From contig DUPG01000014.1 in assembly GCA_012838425.1 (NCBI GenBank), forward strand, positions 129,541 through 193,540: a DNA stretch of 64,000 nt. Reading direction: 5' to 3'. The notes beneath the pieces were generated by a model. That model ran no database searches, had not been told where the DNA came from, and was given only the letters and a program-made list of their open reading frames with translations. The stretch comes from Clostridiales bacterium (GTDB taxonomy: Bacteria; Bacillota; Clostridia; Christensenellales; CAG-138). Made by a program: the position numbers and the translations under genes. Positions 33,751 through 43,355 of the stretch are shown piece after piece. Within the stretch, counting starts at the first letter, position 1. The number at the start of each line of letters is the position of its first letter.

Positions 33751-34164
33751 TTACTCTTGAAATTCGTCGTTCACTATTATTGCAAGCATTTTAGGGTTGA
33801 ATTCCTGTTTGCTCGCGAACACAGGCTCTAATAAATGCAAGCCCAAGTATGAAAGCAGCGCCGCGGCAACACCAATTATGGCAGAGGCTATTTCGTTTAT
33901 AAGCGAACCGAAGCCCATGCCAAGTAGCATTATGATTAAAGGAATACCGTACATAATAAGGCTTGCCTTAACTATGCTTTTCGTATGCAGCACAATTGCC
34001 ACCCTGTCGCCTACCTTCGCGTCAAGAGTATTCTCAAGCTCAACGACTAATTCATCGGGAGAGAAGCTCAGGCAAGCTTTGCAGCTCTTGCACATAGGCA
34101 TACGCCTGAACTTCACGGTAGCGGTTTTACCATCAATGCTTATTACTTCGCCTATGGCTTCCAT
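33751..34164 (-). CDS. RseC/SoxR-reducing family membrane protein
   Basis: 137 aa. N-terminal beta region with cysteines in RMPMCKSCKACLSF, then two adjacent membrane helices (about 75-115), as in RseC and Rnf-associated RseC-like proteins. In Clostridia such proteins usually sit by rnf genes; none is here. It is the last gene of the aroQ-ADH unit, 2 nt after ADH. Confidence 0.87.
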   Translation of the reverse strand: MEAIGEVISIDGKTATVKFRRMPMCKSCKACLSFSPDELVVELENTLDAKVGDRVAIVLHTKSIVKASLIMYGIPLIIMLLGMGFGSLINEIASAIIGVAAALLSYLGLHLLEPVFASKQEFNPKMLAIIVNDEFQE

Positions 34165-34166
34165 AG

Positions 34167-35270
34167 TTAGCCTCCAAACAGCTCTCTATACATATTCGCA
34201 ATATCCGAGGATTCATATGGTATGCCTGTCTTAGCGCATGAGCCCTGCTTCGCGCTCTGCTCGGCAAAGCTCATAATCTCGTTTTCGCTCAAATGTATGG
34301 TATTAGGAACAAGTGTCGTTGCAAGCTCAAGCAGCTCGGTTTTAGTCATCGAAAGCGCACTCAATGCCTCGTTGAGCCTTTGCGGTCTGTGCTTAGCCAA
34401 TGCGTTCACATATGCGGGAAGCACAAGTGTATTAGCTGCGCCATGCGGCACATCATAGAAATATGTTAAAGGATAGCCCATTGCGTGCATCATAGTCGTT
34501 GCGGTTATTGCTATTCCCATTCCCGCAAGCGTTGACATGAGCATAAGCTTATCGCGAATACCGTCAAACTCACCTTTAAGCAAGCTCTGCTTACATTCGC
34601 TAAACAGCTTCAGCGCCTGTATGTTCAGCGCGTCGGTTACGGGAGTTGCTTTTAATGAAATAAAGCTCTCGAAGCAGTGCGTAAAAGCGTCCATAGCCGT
34701 ATTTATGGTTACGCTCTTTGGCAAATTGTCCGTATATGCAGGGTCTAAGAATGAAACCCTGGGGAATGTGCTCCTTGTGCCGAAGCCGCGCTTTGTTTGC
34801 TCGTTATGCAGAGTCAGCACAGACCAAGGAGTTACCTCGCTGCCTGTTCCCGAAGTCGTAGGAATAGCCACAATGGGCAGTACGCCGTTTTTGTAGTCGC
34901 CCGAGAAAAGCTCTTCGGCTGTAATATCGTTTTTAACGAATACTGCTATGGCCTTCGCCGCGTCCATAGGCGAACCTCCGCCTATGCCTATTACGAAATC
35001 CGCATTGAAGCCCTTTGCCAACTTGCTAAGCTCTATGCATTGCTCAACGCTCGGGTTGTTTTCTATCCCCTCAAATACCTTGTAGGCAATATTCAATTCT
35101 TTGAGTGCGTTCTCGCAATCCTGCAATGCGCCGGAAAGCCTGCCTGAATTTGCACCGGTTACAACAAATGCGCGCGTACCTGTTTTTTTCAGGTGCTTCG
35201 CCTTGCTTTTCAGTATCCCTCTGCCGAAATATACTTCTGTCGGCATATAAAAATTAAATGATTCGAACAT
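34167..35270 (-). CDS. Iron-containing alcohol dehydrogenase
   Basis: 367 aa type III ADH. NAD-binding GIGGGSPMDAAKA near residues 95-107, PTTSGTGSEVT, and metal ligands in DAFTHCFESF and HAMGYPLTYFYDVPHGAANT. It oxidises or reduces alcohols or aldehydes with NAD(P). Substrate not readable. Begins immediately after the aroQ stop. Confidence 0.93.
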   Translation of the reverse strand: MFESFNFYMPTEVYFGRGILKSKAKHLKKTGTRAFVVTGANSGRLSGALQDCENALKELNIAYKVFEGIENNPSVEQCIELSKLAKGFNADFVIGIGGGSPMDAAKAIAVFVKNDITAEELFSGDYKNGVLPIVAIPTTSGTGSEVTPWSVLTLHNEQTKRGFGTRSTFPRVSFLDPAYTDNLPKSVTINTAMDAFTHCFESFISLKATPVTDALNIQALKLFSECKQSLLKGEFDGIRDKLMLMSTLAGMGIAITATTMMHAMGYPLTYFYDVPHGAANTLVLPAYVNALAKHRPQRLNEALSALSMTKTELLELATTLVPNTIHLSENEIMSFAEQSAKQGSCAKTGIPYESSDIANMYRELFGG

Positions 35271-35705
35271 CTACACCTCCAATAAGTATTTTGCCGCTAA
35301 ATAATATCCGTATGCGCCCAAACCCACAATGCTGCCAACGCACACAGGGGCAATTACACTTGTTCTTCTGAATTCCTCACGCGCAAACACATTTGACATA
35401 TGCACTTCGACAGTTTTAACACCACAAGCCACAATCGCGTCGCGTATAGCGTATGAGTAATGCGACCATGCGCCCGCGTTAATTATTATCCCGTCAAAAT
35501 TATTTCGCGCGGAGTGCAGAATATTTATTATTTCGCCCTCTATATTGCTTTGAAAGCAGGTAACCTCAGCTCCGCTTTCTTTTCCTATGCGAACTAACTC
35601 CGATTCAATTTCCGCAAGCGTGGTGCTGCCGTAAATCTCTTTTTCGCGCGTGCCGGTCAAGTTCAGGTTCGCGCCATTTATTACTAAAATTCTTTTTGCT
35701 TTCAT
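35271..35705 (-). CDS. aroQ: Type II 3-dehydroquinate dehydratase
   Basis: 144 aa, the usual size. INGANLNLTGTREKEIYG (family NGPNLNLLGxREPxxYG, with the Pro replaced by Ala) carries the catalytic Tyr; also INAGAWSHYSYAIRDAI and VEVHMSNVFAREEFR. It dehydrates 3-dehydroquinate in the shikimate pathway. Heads a tight three-gene unit with ADH and the RseC-like gene. Confidence 0.95.
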   Translation of the reverse strand: MKAKRILVINGANLNLTGTREKEIYGSTTLAEIESELVRIGKESGAEVTCFQSNIEGEIINILHSARNNFDGIIINAGAWSHYSYAIRDAIVACGVKTVEVHMSNVFAREEFRRTSVIAPVCVGSIVGLGAYGYYLAAKYLLEV

Positions 35706-35775
35706 AATAGTATGTTACCAGTGCTTAACATTTTTTGCAAGTAAAATACTCCTGAAAAGTTTATCAAAATAAAGA

Positions 35776-35788
35776 GAAAAAATGTTTG
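35776..35788. promoter_or_regulatory. Candidate LexA operator
   Basis: Matches the Gram-positive LexA box GAACRNRYGTTYG at 12 of 13 positions; the only mismatch is A for C at position 4. It overlaps the likely -35 of lexA, suggesting autoregulation; it also lies 71 nt upstream of divergent aroQ. Confidence 0.5.
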
Positions 35789-35814
35789 CTTATTTACAGA
35801 TAATGTGATAAAAT
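35786..35814 (+). promoter_or_regulatory. Promoter for lexA
   Basis: TTGCTT (35786-35791), 17-nt spacer, TAAAAT (35809-35814). SD TTGGAGGT and ATG at 35842 follow. Confidence 0.45.
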
Positions 35815-35841
35815 CCTCGTATAGCTTGGAGGTGCAAATAT

Positions 35842-36468
35842 ATGAGAAAGAAAGCAGAAGGCTTGACGAGGACGCAGCAGCGCATATTAGAATATTTGAA
35901 AGACTATATAAATGAAAACTCCTTCCCCCCAACCGTCAGGGAAATCTGTTCGGGGCTTAATATTAAATCCACTTCAACAGTGCATACGAATCTTAAAAAG
36001 CTCAGCGAGTCCGGGCAAATCAAATATACACCGTCAACAAGACGCTCAATAACCCTATGCACTCAATCCGGCGAAGGCACAGTTCCCGTTCCATTGGTGG
36101 GCGATGTCGCCGCAGGGCAGCCCATAACAGCGATAGAGAACATTGTCGATGTGTATAATCTCCCAAAAAGCATGCTGCGTGGCGCAAAGGAGAATGATGT
36201 ATTCATGCTAACAGTTCGCGGCGACAGTATGATAGACATAGGCATATTAGACGGGGATATGATTATAGTAAACAACTCTTTATCTGTTCATAACGGCGAT
36301 GTTGCGGTAGTCAGAGTTAATGGCGATACAGCCACCTGCAAGCGCTTCTTCAGAGAGAAAGATAAAATAAGGCTGCAGCCCGAAAATTCGTCAATGCAGC
36401 CAATAATAGTAGGTTTAGACGAGGTTGAAATCATAGGAAAGGTAGTAGGGCTGTATAGAAACCTGTAA
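35842..36468 (+). CDS. lexA: LexA repressor
   Basis: 208 aa. N-terminal winged helix (LTRTQQRILEYLKDYI, PPTVREICSGLNIKSTSTVH) binds operators. The C-terminal S24 autoprotease has the cleavage site Ala91-Gly92 (GDVAAGQP), nucleophile Ser129 (VRGDSMI) and Lys167 (ATCKRFF). It represses the SOS regulon and self-cleaves on RecA filaments. Single gene between divergent aroQ and a convergent small gene. Confidence 0.96.
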   Translation: MRKKAEGLTRTQQRILEYLKDYINENSFPPTVREICSGLNIKSTSTVHTNLKKLSESGQIKYTPSTRRSITLCTQSGEGTVPVPLVGDVAAGQPITAIENIVDVYNLPKSMLRGAKENDVFMLTVRGDSMIDIGILDGDMIIVNNSLSVHNGDVAVVRVNGDTATCKRFFREKDKIRLQPENSSMQPIIVGLDEVEIIGKVVGLYRNL

Positions 36469-36505
36469 TCTCAAGCGCCCAATTTTCTCACAGTAAAGTA
36501 TAAAG

Positions 36506-36904
36506 TTATATGCTTTCCAAGTGCTTTACAAATTGCTCCAAGTCGCCTGTAAACCTTATTACTGACGGGTGAAAGTAATATGCGCTTACAACAGAGCCCT
36601 GCTCAAACTCTCTGCCCGTTGTGCTCCAAACTATAATGCGTTTTCCTGCGCGTGATGCCAAAGCGATACCTAATTCTGTCGCGGTTGTGTGTGTTTCGGG
36701 GCAAACATGTATGAATAATTCCGCATCTCTTATAGATTGCACTAAGTTGAAAGCGCTTTCTGTGATTTTTTCCTCCGGCTGCTCCCTCACATCGCCATAA
36801 GTCAGCATATCGTATGCGTTCACATGACCCATTTTTGATAAGGCATATGACAACGCCTTAACAACACCGTGATTCGAATATGCAGCTGAAATAAAGTATC
36901 TCAT
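36506..36904 (-). CDS. Nucleoside 2-deoxyribosyltransferase-like protein
   Basis: 132 aa from the ATG at 36904 (AGAGGT 6-7 nt upstream); the longer frame has no SD. It opens MRYFISAAYSNHG and contains DAELFIHVCPETHTTATELG, with ELGIALASRAGKRIIVW matching the E-L-G-x-A...GK helix/strand of the deoxyribosyltransferase/TIR-like superfamily. Substrate unknown. Alternative: a YtoQ-like or DUF4406-type member. Confidence 0.7.
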   Translation of the reverse strand: MRYFISAAYSNHGVVKALSYALSKMGHVNAYDMLTYGDVREQPEEKITESAFNLVQSIRDAELFIHVCPETHTTATELGIALASRAGKRIIVWSTTGREFEQGSVVSAYYFHPSVIRFTGDLEQFVKHLESI

Positions 36905-36963
36905 AATATTACCTCTGTGGTTTGTATCATTGATAGGATACCACAAGTTAATCCATAATTCCA

Positions 36964-36992
36964 TTGCGCACACATCATTTTTTTAGTATGAT
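36964..36992 (+). promoter_or_regulatory. Promoter for lepA-hemW-gltX
   Basis: TTGCGC (36964-36969), 17-nt spacer, TATGAT (36987-36992), 33 nt before the ATG at 37025. Confidence 0.55.
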
Positions 36993-37024
36993 ATTCTTTG
37001 CAACATATTTTTATTGAGGTATAT

Positions 37025-38827
37025 ATGGCATACGATATAAATTTAATCAGAAACTTCTGCATAATAGCGCACATAGACCATGGGAAGTCGACGCTTGCGG
37101 ACAGGCTGATTGAGCTTACACAAACAATTTCAAACAGGGATATGGAGGATCAGTTCCTCGATACAATGGATATCGAGCGCGAGCGCGGAATCACCATAAA
37201 AGCCACGCCTGTTCGAATGTTCTATAAGCATACGGACGGTAAAACGTACCTGTTCAATCTCATTGACACTCCCGGTCATGTTGACTTCACTTATGAGGTG
37301 TCAAGAAGCCTTGCCGCCTGCGAGGGTGCGATACTGGTTGTTGACGCCACACAGGGCATTGAAGCGCAAACCTTGGCTAATGTTTACTTGGCTCTTGACA
37401 ATGATTTAGAGATAGTTCCCGTAATAAACAAGGTTGATTTGGCGAGCGCAAATCCCGATGAGGTAGCCAAGGAAATCGAGGACGTAATAGGCATTCCCGC
37501 GGCGGAAGCGCCCCAAATCTCCGCAAAAACAGGGCTGAATGTCGAGCAGGTGTTAGCCTCTTTAGTGGATTTGGTTCCGCCACCCACAGGCAGCAATGAC
37601 AATCCCTTAAAAGCGCTTATATTCGACTGCGTATATGATAATTACAAGGGCGCGTTGAGCTTCGTTCGTGTGAAAGACGGTGTAGTTAAGCGCGGTATGC
37701 GTATTCGCTCAATGGCTACGGGCAAGGAGTTCGAGGTAACCGAAGTAGGCACTTTTTCACCGTCGTTAGTTCCTGCGAATGAGCTTTGCGCCGGCGAGGT
37801 CGGTTATATTGCCGCTTCAATCAAGAGCGTTGCGGACACAAAGGTAGGCGACACGTGGACAGACGCCGCGAACCCCGCCAAAGAGCCCCTGCCCGGCTAC
37901 AAGCAGGCTGTTCCCATGGTTTATTGCGGCATTTTCCCCGCAGACGGCGCACACTATGAGGATTTGCGCGATTCGTTGGAAAAGCTGGCGCTTAATGACG
38001 CCTCTGTTGCGTATGAGCCGGAAAATTCGTCTGCGTTGGGCTTCGGCTTCCGTTGCGGCTTCTTGGGGCTGCTACACATGGAAATAATACAGGAAAGGCT
38101 TGAGCGTGAGTTCGACCTCGATTTAGTAACAACCGCTCCAAGCGTTATCTATAAGGTTGTAAAGACAGACGGTTCAACGCTTACAATCTACAATCCCTCG
38201 CACTTGCCGCCGGCAAATGAAATCGCCTATATGGAAGAGCCCATGGTTAACGCGAATATCATAACGCCTGCCGAATATGTGGGCTCTATTATGGAGCTTT
38301 GCCAAGAAAGGCGCGGCATTTACAAGGATATGAAGTATATAGAGCAAACGCGCGTGAACCTGAGCTATGAAATTCCGCTGAACGAGATAATTTACGACTT
38401 TTTCGACCAGCTGAAGTCGCGCAGCCGCGGCTATGCTTCATTCGACTATGAGCTGTCGGGCTATGTGCGCTCCGATTTGGTTAAGCTCGACTTCCTGCTT
38501 AACGGCGAAATATGCGATGCGCTTTCAACAATAGTGCATAAGGACAAGGCATATTCAAAGGGCAGGGCGATTTGTGAGAAGCTTGCCGAGGTAATTCCGC
38601 GTCAGCAGTTTGAGGTGCCTATACAAGCGGCAATTGGAAGCAAGATAATTGCGCGTGAAACAGTTAGGGCTTTGCGCAAGGATGTTTTAGCCAAGTGCTA
38701 TGGCGGCGACATAACGCGTAAAAAGAAGCTGTTAGAAAAGCAAAAGGAAGGCAAAAAGCGTATGCGTCAGATAGGCTCGGTATCCTTGCCGTCCGACGCG
38801 TTCATGAGCGTTTTGCGCATAAACTGA
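37025..38827 (+). CDS. lepA: Elongation factor 4 (LepA)
   Basis: 600 aa, exactly the usual size, from the ATG at 37025 (TGAGGT upstream); an upstream TTG would add nine residues without an SD. G1 [15 protein letters not shown]3 DTPGH, G4 NKVD, G5 SAKTG; the C-terminal LepA domain ends [19 protein letters not shown]. It is a translational GTPase that back-translocates or remodels stalled ribosomes. The stop overlaps the hemW ATG by 1 nt. Confidence 0.98.
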   Translation: MAYDINLIRNFCIIAHIDHGKSTLADRLIELTQTISNRDMEDQFLDTMDIERERGITIKATPVRMFYKHTDGKTYLFNLIDTPGHVDFTYEVSRSLAACEGAILVVDATQGIEAQTLANVYLALDNDLEIVPVINKVDLASANPDEVAKEIEDVIGIPAAEAPQISAKTGLNVEQVLASLVDLVPPPTGSNDNPLKALIFDCVYDNYKGALSFVRVKDGVVKRGMRIRSMATGKEFEVTEVGTFSPSLVPANELCAGEVGYIAASIKSVADTKVGDTWTDAANPAKEPLPGYKQAVPMVYCGIFPADGAHYEDLRDSLEKLALNDASVAYEPENSSALGFGFRCGFLGLLHMEIIQERLEREFDLDLVTTAPSVIYKVVKTDGSTLTIYNPSHLPPANEIAYMEEPMVNANIITPAEYVGSIMELCQERRGIYKDMKYIEQTRVNLSYEIPLNEIIYDFFDQLKSRSRGYASFDYELSGYVRSDLVKLDFLLNGEICDALSTIVHKDKAYSKGRAICEKLAEVIPRQQFEVPIQAAIGSKIIARETVRALRKDVLAKCYGGDITRKKKLLEKQKEGKKRMRQIGSVSLPSDAFMSVLRIN

Positions 38828-39981
38828 TGGCAGGGATATACATTCATATACCTTTCTGTGTGAAAAAGTGCGCCTATTGCGATTTTGTTTCGTTTGAGGG
38901 CGATACGAGCCAAAAGCAGCGCTATTTAGCCGCATTATTGCGTGAAATTGAGCTTTCTGGCAAGGAGTATAGCGACCGAGCTTTCGATACGGTTTTCATA
39001 GGCGGCGGCACACCCTCAACGCTGCCTGATGAAGCTGTTTCTGAAATATTAGCGGCTATAAGGCAGCATTTCAGATTAGCTGACAACCCCGAAATAAGCA
39101 TTGAGGTTAACCCCAACACAGCAAGCCTTGACAAGCTGATAGAATACAAAGCCGCAGGAGCAAACCGCATAAGCATAGGTCTGCAAAGCGCGAATGACAA
39201 TTTGCTGAAAAAAATAGGGCGCATACATAGCTTTGCCGATTTTCAAGAAACGCTTACACAGGCAAAGCAGGCAGGCTTTACTGATATAAATGTTGATATT
39301 ATGTACGGGCTGCCCAATCAAACAGTAGATGATTATTTAGAAACGATACGCTTAGTCGCAAATGCCGAAGTGCCGCATGTTTCGGCGTATTCGCTTATTT
39401 TAGAGGAAGGCACAAGGCTTTTTGACGCAGTAAATAAGCATGAAATCACATTGCCCGATAAAGAAGCTGAATTCGAAATGCACACAGTGGGCAAGGAGTA
39501 TTTGTTAAAGCTTGGCTATCAAAGATATGAGATTTCAAACTATGCTAAAAATGGTCATGAGTGTCGCCATAACCTGAATTATTGGGATATGGGCGACTAT
39601 ATAGGCGTAGGGCTGAACGCACATTCGGCAATAAGGGCAGGGGATAAGCTGATAAGGTACTACAATACAAGCGATTTAGATAAATATTATTCGCTTATCG
39701 AATCAAATATGCTGCCTATCGAACATAAAGAAGCAGTCCCCACGCAAGAGGAAATGTTTGAATTTTTTATGTTAGGGCTTAGGAAAACAAGCGGCGTAAA
39801 AGCTGCAGACTTTCAAAACAGGTTCGGCGTTTCCCCTTTTGAGATTTTCAACGACGCCATAAATAAGAACGCCAAAAAAGGTTTTTTATGCTATGATAAT
39901 AGCAGCATTTGGCTTACAGATACAGGCTTGGATATGCAGAATCAGGTATTAACTGATTTTATGATATATGTAGAGGAGTAA
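38827..39981 (+). CDS. hemW: Radical SAM heme chaperone HemW
   Basis: 384 aa. YIHIPFCVKKCAYCDF provides the CxxxCxxC for the 4Fe-4S cluster; FIGGGTPSTLP and SIGLQSANDNLLKKIGR are HemW/HemN-type. The fourth cysteine of true HemN is not followed by its C-terminal hallmark, so heme trafficking rather than coproporphyrinogen oxidation is the expected role. Overlaps gltX by 1 nt. lepA-hemW is a conserved pair; gltX in place of hrcA is less usual. Confidence 0.94.
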   Translation: MAGIYIHIPFCVKKCAYCDFVSFEGDTSQKQRYLAALLREIELSGKEYSDRAFDTVFIGGGTPSTLPDEAVSEILAAIRQHFRLADNPEISIEVNPNTASLDKLIEYKAAGANRISIGLQSANDNLLKKIGRIHSFADFQETLTQAKQAGFTDINVDIMYGLPNQTVDDYLETIRLVANAEVPHVSAYSLILEEGTRLFDAVNKHEITLPDKEAEFEMHTVGKEYLLKLGYQRYEISNYAKNGHECRHNLNYWDMGDYIGVGLNAHSAIRAGDKLIRYYNTSDLDKYYSLIESNMLPIEHKEAVPTQEEMFEFFMLGLRKTSGVKAADFQNRFGVSPFEIFNDAINKNAKKGFLCYDNSSIWLTDTGLDMQNQVLTDFMIYVEE

Positions 39982-41444
39982 TGAGTATGGAGAAAACAAC
40001 AGTAAGAACAAGGTTCGCGCCCTCGCCTACGGGCTATATGCACATAGGCAATTTGCGTTCGGCGCTGTATGCGTATCTATTCGCAAAATCACATGGCGGC
40101 AAGTTTATATTGAGAATTGAGGATACAGACCTTGCACGCTATGTCGAGGGCGCTGTCGATTTGGTTTATCGTGTGCTCAAAGAGGTCGGCATACATTGGG
40201 ACGAGGGTCCGGATGTAGGCGGCGACTACGGTCCTTACATTCAAAGCGAGAGAAAGGATATGTACCTGCCATACGCCGAGCAGCTTATAAAAAGCGGTCA
40301 TGCCTACCGCTGCTTCTGCACAAAGGAAGAAATTGAAGAAGCCCGTGCACAAGCGCAGGCGGAGGGCAGAGCATATAAGTACGATAAAAAATGTTTGCAC
40401 TTGAGCAAAGCTGAAATTGAAAGGAAGCTGGCTGAGGGTATTCCGTATGTAATTCGTCAGAATGTTCCCACAAGCGGCACTACGAGCTTCACTGACGAAA
40501 TATTCGGCACAATCACAGTCGATAACGAAACGCTTGACGACGGCGTGCTCATAAAGGCAGACAAAATGCCCACATACAATTTCGCGAATGTCATAGACGA
40601 CCATTTAATGCAGATTACCCATGTAATGCGCGGAATGGAGTATCTGTCGTCAACGCCTAAATACAATCTCTTATACGAGGCGTTCGGCTGGGAGATCCCG
40701 AAGTACATTCACATGCCGCCCGTAATGCGCGACGCTCAGCACAAGCTATCAAAGCGCGACGGCGACGCTTCATACGAGGACTTTATCAACAAGGGCTATC
40801 TGAAAGAAGCTATAGTCAACTATATTTCCCTGCTTGGCTGGAATCCCGGCGATGAGCGCGAAAAGTTTACATTAAACGAGCTTGTGGAGGCGTTCTCAAT
40901 AAAGGGGCTTAGCAAATCCCCTGCGATATTCGACCCCTTGAAGCTGCGTTGGCTTAATGCTCAATACATTCGTGAGCTATCTGCTGAGGATTTCACAAGG
41001 CATGCTATGCCATATTATGAGAAGGCGGGAATAGCGCACATGAACACAGATATCCTGTGCAAAATACTGCAGCCGCGCGTAGAGGTGTTCTCAGAGCTGC
41101 CCGAAATGGTGGATTTCTTAGCGAAGTTAGATGAAGGCTACTCAATAGAGCTTTTCACTAACAAGAAATCCAAGACCGACGCGCAGATATCAAGAGAGGT
41201 GCTTGAATTCGTAATCCCCGAGCTGAAAGCCTTAGAAGCATGGGACGAAACGCATATACACGACTTGCTGATGGGCTTGGCTCAAGCAAGAGAGATGAAA
41301 AACGGTACGCTTTTATGGCCTGTTAGAATCGCATTGGCGGGCAAGCAGGTAACCCCCGGCGGCGCAATAGAAATCGCTGTGCTTTTGGGCAAGTGCGAAG
41401 CAATAAGGCGCTTAGAGCTTGGCTTGGAGAAGTTAAAAGCATAA
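39981..41444 (+). CDS. gltX: Glutamyl-tRNA synthetase
   Basis: 487 aa class I synthetase. RFAPSPTGYMHIGNLRSALY contains the HIGH-like HIGN; the KMSKS-like loop is HKLSKRDGD. The full anticodon-binding domain is present. It charges tRNA-Glu and, in organisms without glutaminyl-tRNA synthetase, tRNA-Gln for later transamidation. AGGAG precedes the ATG. Last intact gene of the lepA-hemW-gltX unit. Confidence 0.97.
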   Translation: MSMEKTTVRTRFAPSPTGYMHIGNLRSALYAYLFAKSHGGKFILRIEDTDLARYVEGAVDLVYRVLKEVGIHWDEGPDVGGDYGPYIQSERKDMYLPYAEQLIKSGHAYRCFCTKEEIEEARAQAQAEGRAYKYDKKCLHLSKAEIERKLAEGIPYVIRQNVPTSGTTSFTDEIFGTITVDNETLDDGVLIKADKMPTYNFANVIDDHLMQITHVMRGMEYLSSTPKYNLLYEAFGWEIPKYIHMPPVMRDAQHKLSKRDGDASYEDFINKGYLKEAIVNYISLLGWNPGDEREKFTLNELVEAFSIKGLSKSPAIFDPLKLRWLNAQYIRELSAEDFTRHAMPYYEKAGIAHMNTDILCKILQPRVEVFSELPEMVDFLAKLDEGYSIELFTNKKSKTDAQISREVLEFVIPELKALEAWDETHIHDLLMGLAQAREMKNGTLLWPVRIALAGKQVTPGGAIEIAVLLGKCEAIRRLELGLEKLKA

Positions 41445-41861
41445 ATGATTTATAGAGTAGCGAATAATCAGTATTTTAACGCCCTTTGCAAGCTGCAGAG
41501 GGCGTATTAGCAAGCGATAGGGGAGAGCACCAGCCGAAAGCGACCTGCATAATTGGCTTAACGCAATTAACAGCGGCAAAATAGAGTTCTGTGTATGCGA
41601 GCATGATGGCAAGTTAGTCGCCATGTGTTCTGCGTGTAAAGCATTCTCAACTTATAACTATGAAGCGAGTGGCAAATTTGAGGACTTCTTTTTGCTAACG
41701 AATACAGGCACACGGGAATAGCCAAAGCCCTTGTTAAATTCGCATTTGAGCAAAGCAATGTTTCTATTTTGATAGTTGGCTGTGCAGATTGCGATATTGA
41801 AATGTATAAGGCGTTGGGGTTTGACACCTGTATAGGCAATATGCTTGTGCTTTCAAAGTAA
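41445..41861 (+). pseudogene. GNAT acetyltransferase remnant
   Basis: Starts at an ATG right after the gltX stop (MIYRVANNQYFNALCKLQR), then hits stops. Later segments in different frames read LHNWLNAINSGKIEF, KFEDFFLLTN and, after a shift near 41700, IAKALVKFAFEQSN and EMYKALGFDTCIGNM, ending in TAA at 41859-41861. The EMYKALGF motif is typical of the GNAT C-terminus. At least three lesions. No function expected. Confidence 0.7.
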
Positions 41862-41891
41862 AATTCTGCTTTACAATGATGATATGCAAAT

Positions 41892-41920
41892 AAAAAAGCG
41901 GAGAGTGTACACCCTCCGCT
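41892..41920 (-). terminator. Terminator of the malic enzyme gene
   Basis: AGCGGAG (41897-41903) pairs with CTCCGCT (41914-41920); on the minus strand it is followed by TTTTTTA. It may also stop read-through from gltX. Confidence 0.75.
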
Positions 41921-41934
41921 GATATTTTATGCGA

Positions 41935-43107
41935 TTATATCCTTGCCACTCCGCTTCTTCTTGCCGCGTCTGCGACCGCGTTTGCGACCGTGTCTTTAAG
42001 TCGCTTATCAAATGCTTTGGGTATTATGTAGTCGGTGCGAAGCTCATCGTCGCTTACTAACGAAGCTATTGCATACGCCGCGGCAATCTTCATTTCATCG
42101 TTTATGTCCGAAGCCCTTACATCAAGCGCACCTCTGAATACAGCAGGGAACGCCAGCACATTGTTTATCTGGTTAGCAAAGTCCGACCTGCCTGTGCCTA
42201 CAACTTTCGCACCAGCGCTCAATGCTATATCGGGCATTATTTCTGGCACGGGGTTCGCCATGGGGAAAAGTATAGGCTCCTTCGCCATGGATTTTACCAT
42301 TTCGGCAGTTATGCAGTTAGGAGCGGATACACCTATGAACACATCAGCGCCGCAAAGCACATCTGCTATGCTGCCTTTTTCTAAGCCGGGATTCGAAACC
42401 TCCGCAATAAGCTCTTTTTCTTCGTTCAGATTATCTCTGCCCTTGTAAATAGCGCCTGTTCTATCGCAGAGTATTATGTTCTTCAGCCCAACCTTTTGCA
42501 GCAGCCTTGTTATAGCTATCCCAGCAGCACCTGCGCCGCTGATAACTGCTTTCAGATCCTCAATTCTCTTGTTAACGAGCTTCAAAGCGTTTAAGAGCGC
42601 GGCAAGTGTTACAATAGCTGTACCATGCTGGTCATCGTGGAAAATAGGAATATCGCAGCTTTCCTTCAAACGCCTTTCTATTTCAAAACAGCGCGGGGCT
42701 GAAATATCCTCTAAATTTATTCCGCCAAAGCTGCCTTGCAGCAGCGTAACGGTTTCGACAATCTTATCAACGTCTTTTGATCTTATGCACAACGGAACGG
42801 CATTCACACCGCCAAATTCCTTGAAAAGCACGCATTTGCCTTCCATAACGGGCATGCCCGCTTCGGGACCAATGTCGCCCAAGCCCAATACGGCTGTTCC
42901 GTCTGTTACAACGGCTATTGTGTTCCATCTGCCCGTCAGCTCATAGCTTTTGCTGATGTCCTTCTGAATTTCCAAGCAGGGCTGTGCGACTCCGGGTGTG
43001 TATGCAAGTGATAATTCATGCTCATTAGATACAGGCGCGCGGCTTACTATGTCCAGCTTGCCTTTTAATTGGTAGTGCAGCTTCAACGATTCTGATGCGT
43101 AATCCAT
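41935..43107 (-). CDS. NAD-dependent malic enzyme
   Basis: 390 aa, the short bacterial type. SLAYTPGVAQPCLEI, TDGTAVLGLGDIGPEAGMPV, DDQHGTAIVTLAALLNAL and VISGAGAAGIAITRLL are diagnostic. It decarboxylates malate to pyruvate. GGGAGGGG before the ATG. Monocistronic with its own promoter and terminator. Confidence 0.95.
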   Translation of the reverse strand: MDYASESLKLHYQLKGKLDIVSRAPVSNEHELSLAYTPGVAQPCLEIQKDISKSYELTGRWNTIAVVTDGTAVLGLGDIGPEAGMPVMEGKCVLFKEFGGVNAVPLCIRSKDVDKIVETVTLLQGSFGGINLEDISAPRCFEIERRLKESCDIPIFHDDQHGTAIVTLAALLNALKLVNKRIEDLKAVISGAGAAGIAITRLLQKVGLKNIILCDRTGAIYKGRDNLNEEKELIAEVSNPGLEKGSIADVLCGADVFIGVSAPNCITAEMVKSMAKEPILFPMANPVPEIMPDIALSAGAKVVGTGRSDFANQINNVLAFPAVFRGALDVRASDINDEMKIAAAYAIASLVSDDELRTDYIIPKAFDKRLKDTVANAVADAARRSGVARI

Positions 43108-43137
43108 TTTCCCCTCCCAAAAATCAATTCGACAATA

Positions 43138-43166
43138 AGTATATCTTAGCGCTCAGCTTTTTGCAA
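43138..43166 (-). promoter_or_regulatory. Promoter for malic enzyme
   Basis: Minus strand TTGCAA (43166-43161), 17-nt spacer, TATACT (43143-43138). Confidence 0.55.
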
Positions 43167-43355
43167 TATAAAAGCAGGTTGTTTCGCTGAATTTGATTAG
43201 GTATTAACATCACCACACTATGAATTGAATTATCGTTACAAGAATCGCGATTCGCATATAAAAATGAGAGGGAATAACCCCCGCATATCAAAGAAATAGC
43301 AAACTCCTAAATATAAAGCGAGGTAGTATCCCGCGCCTTTGTTATTTACTATATT

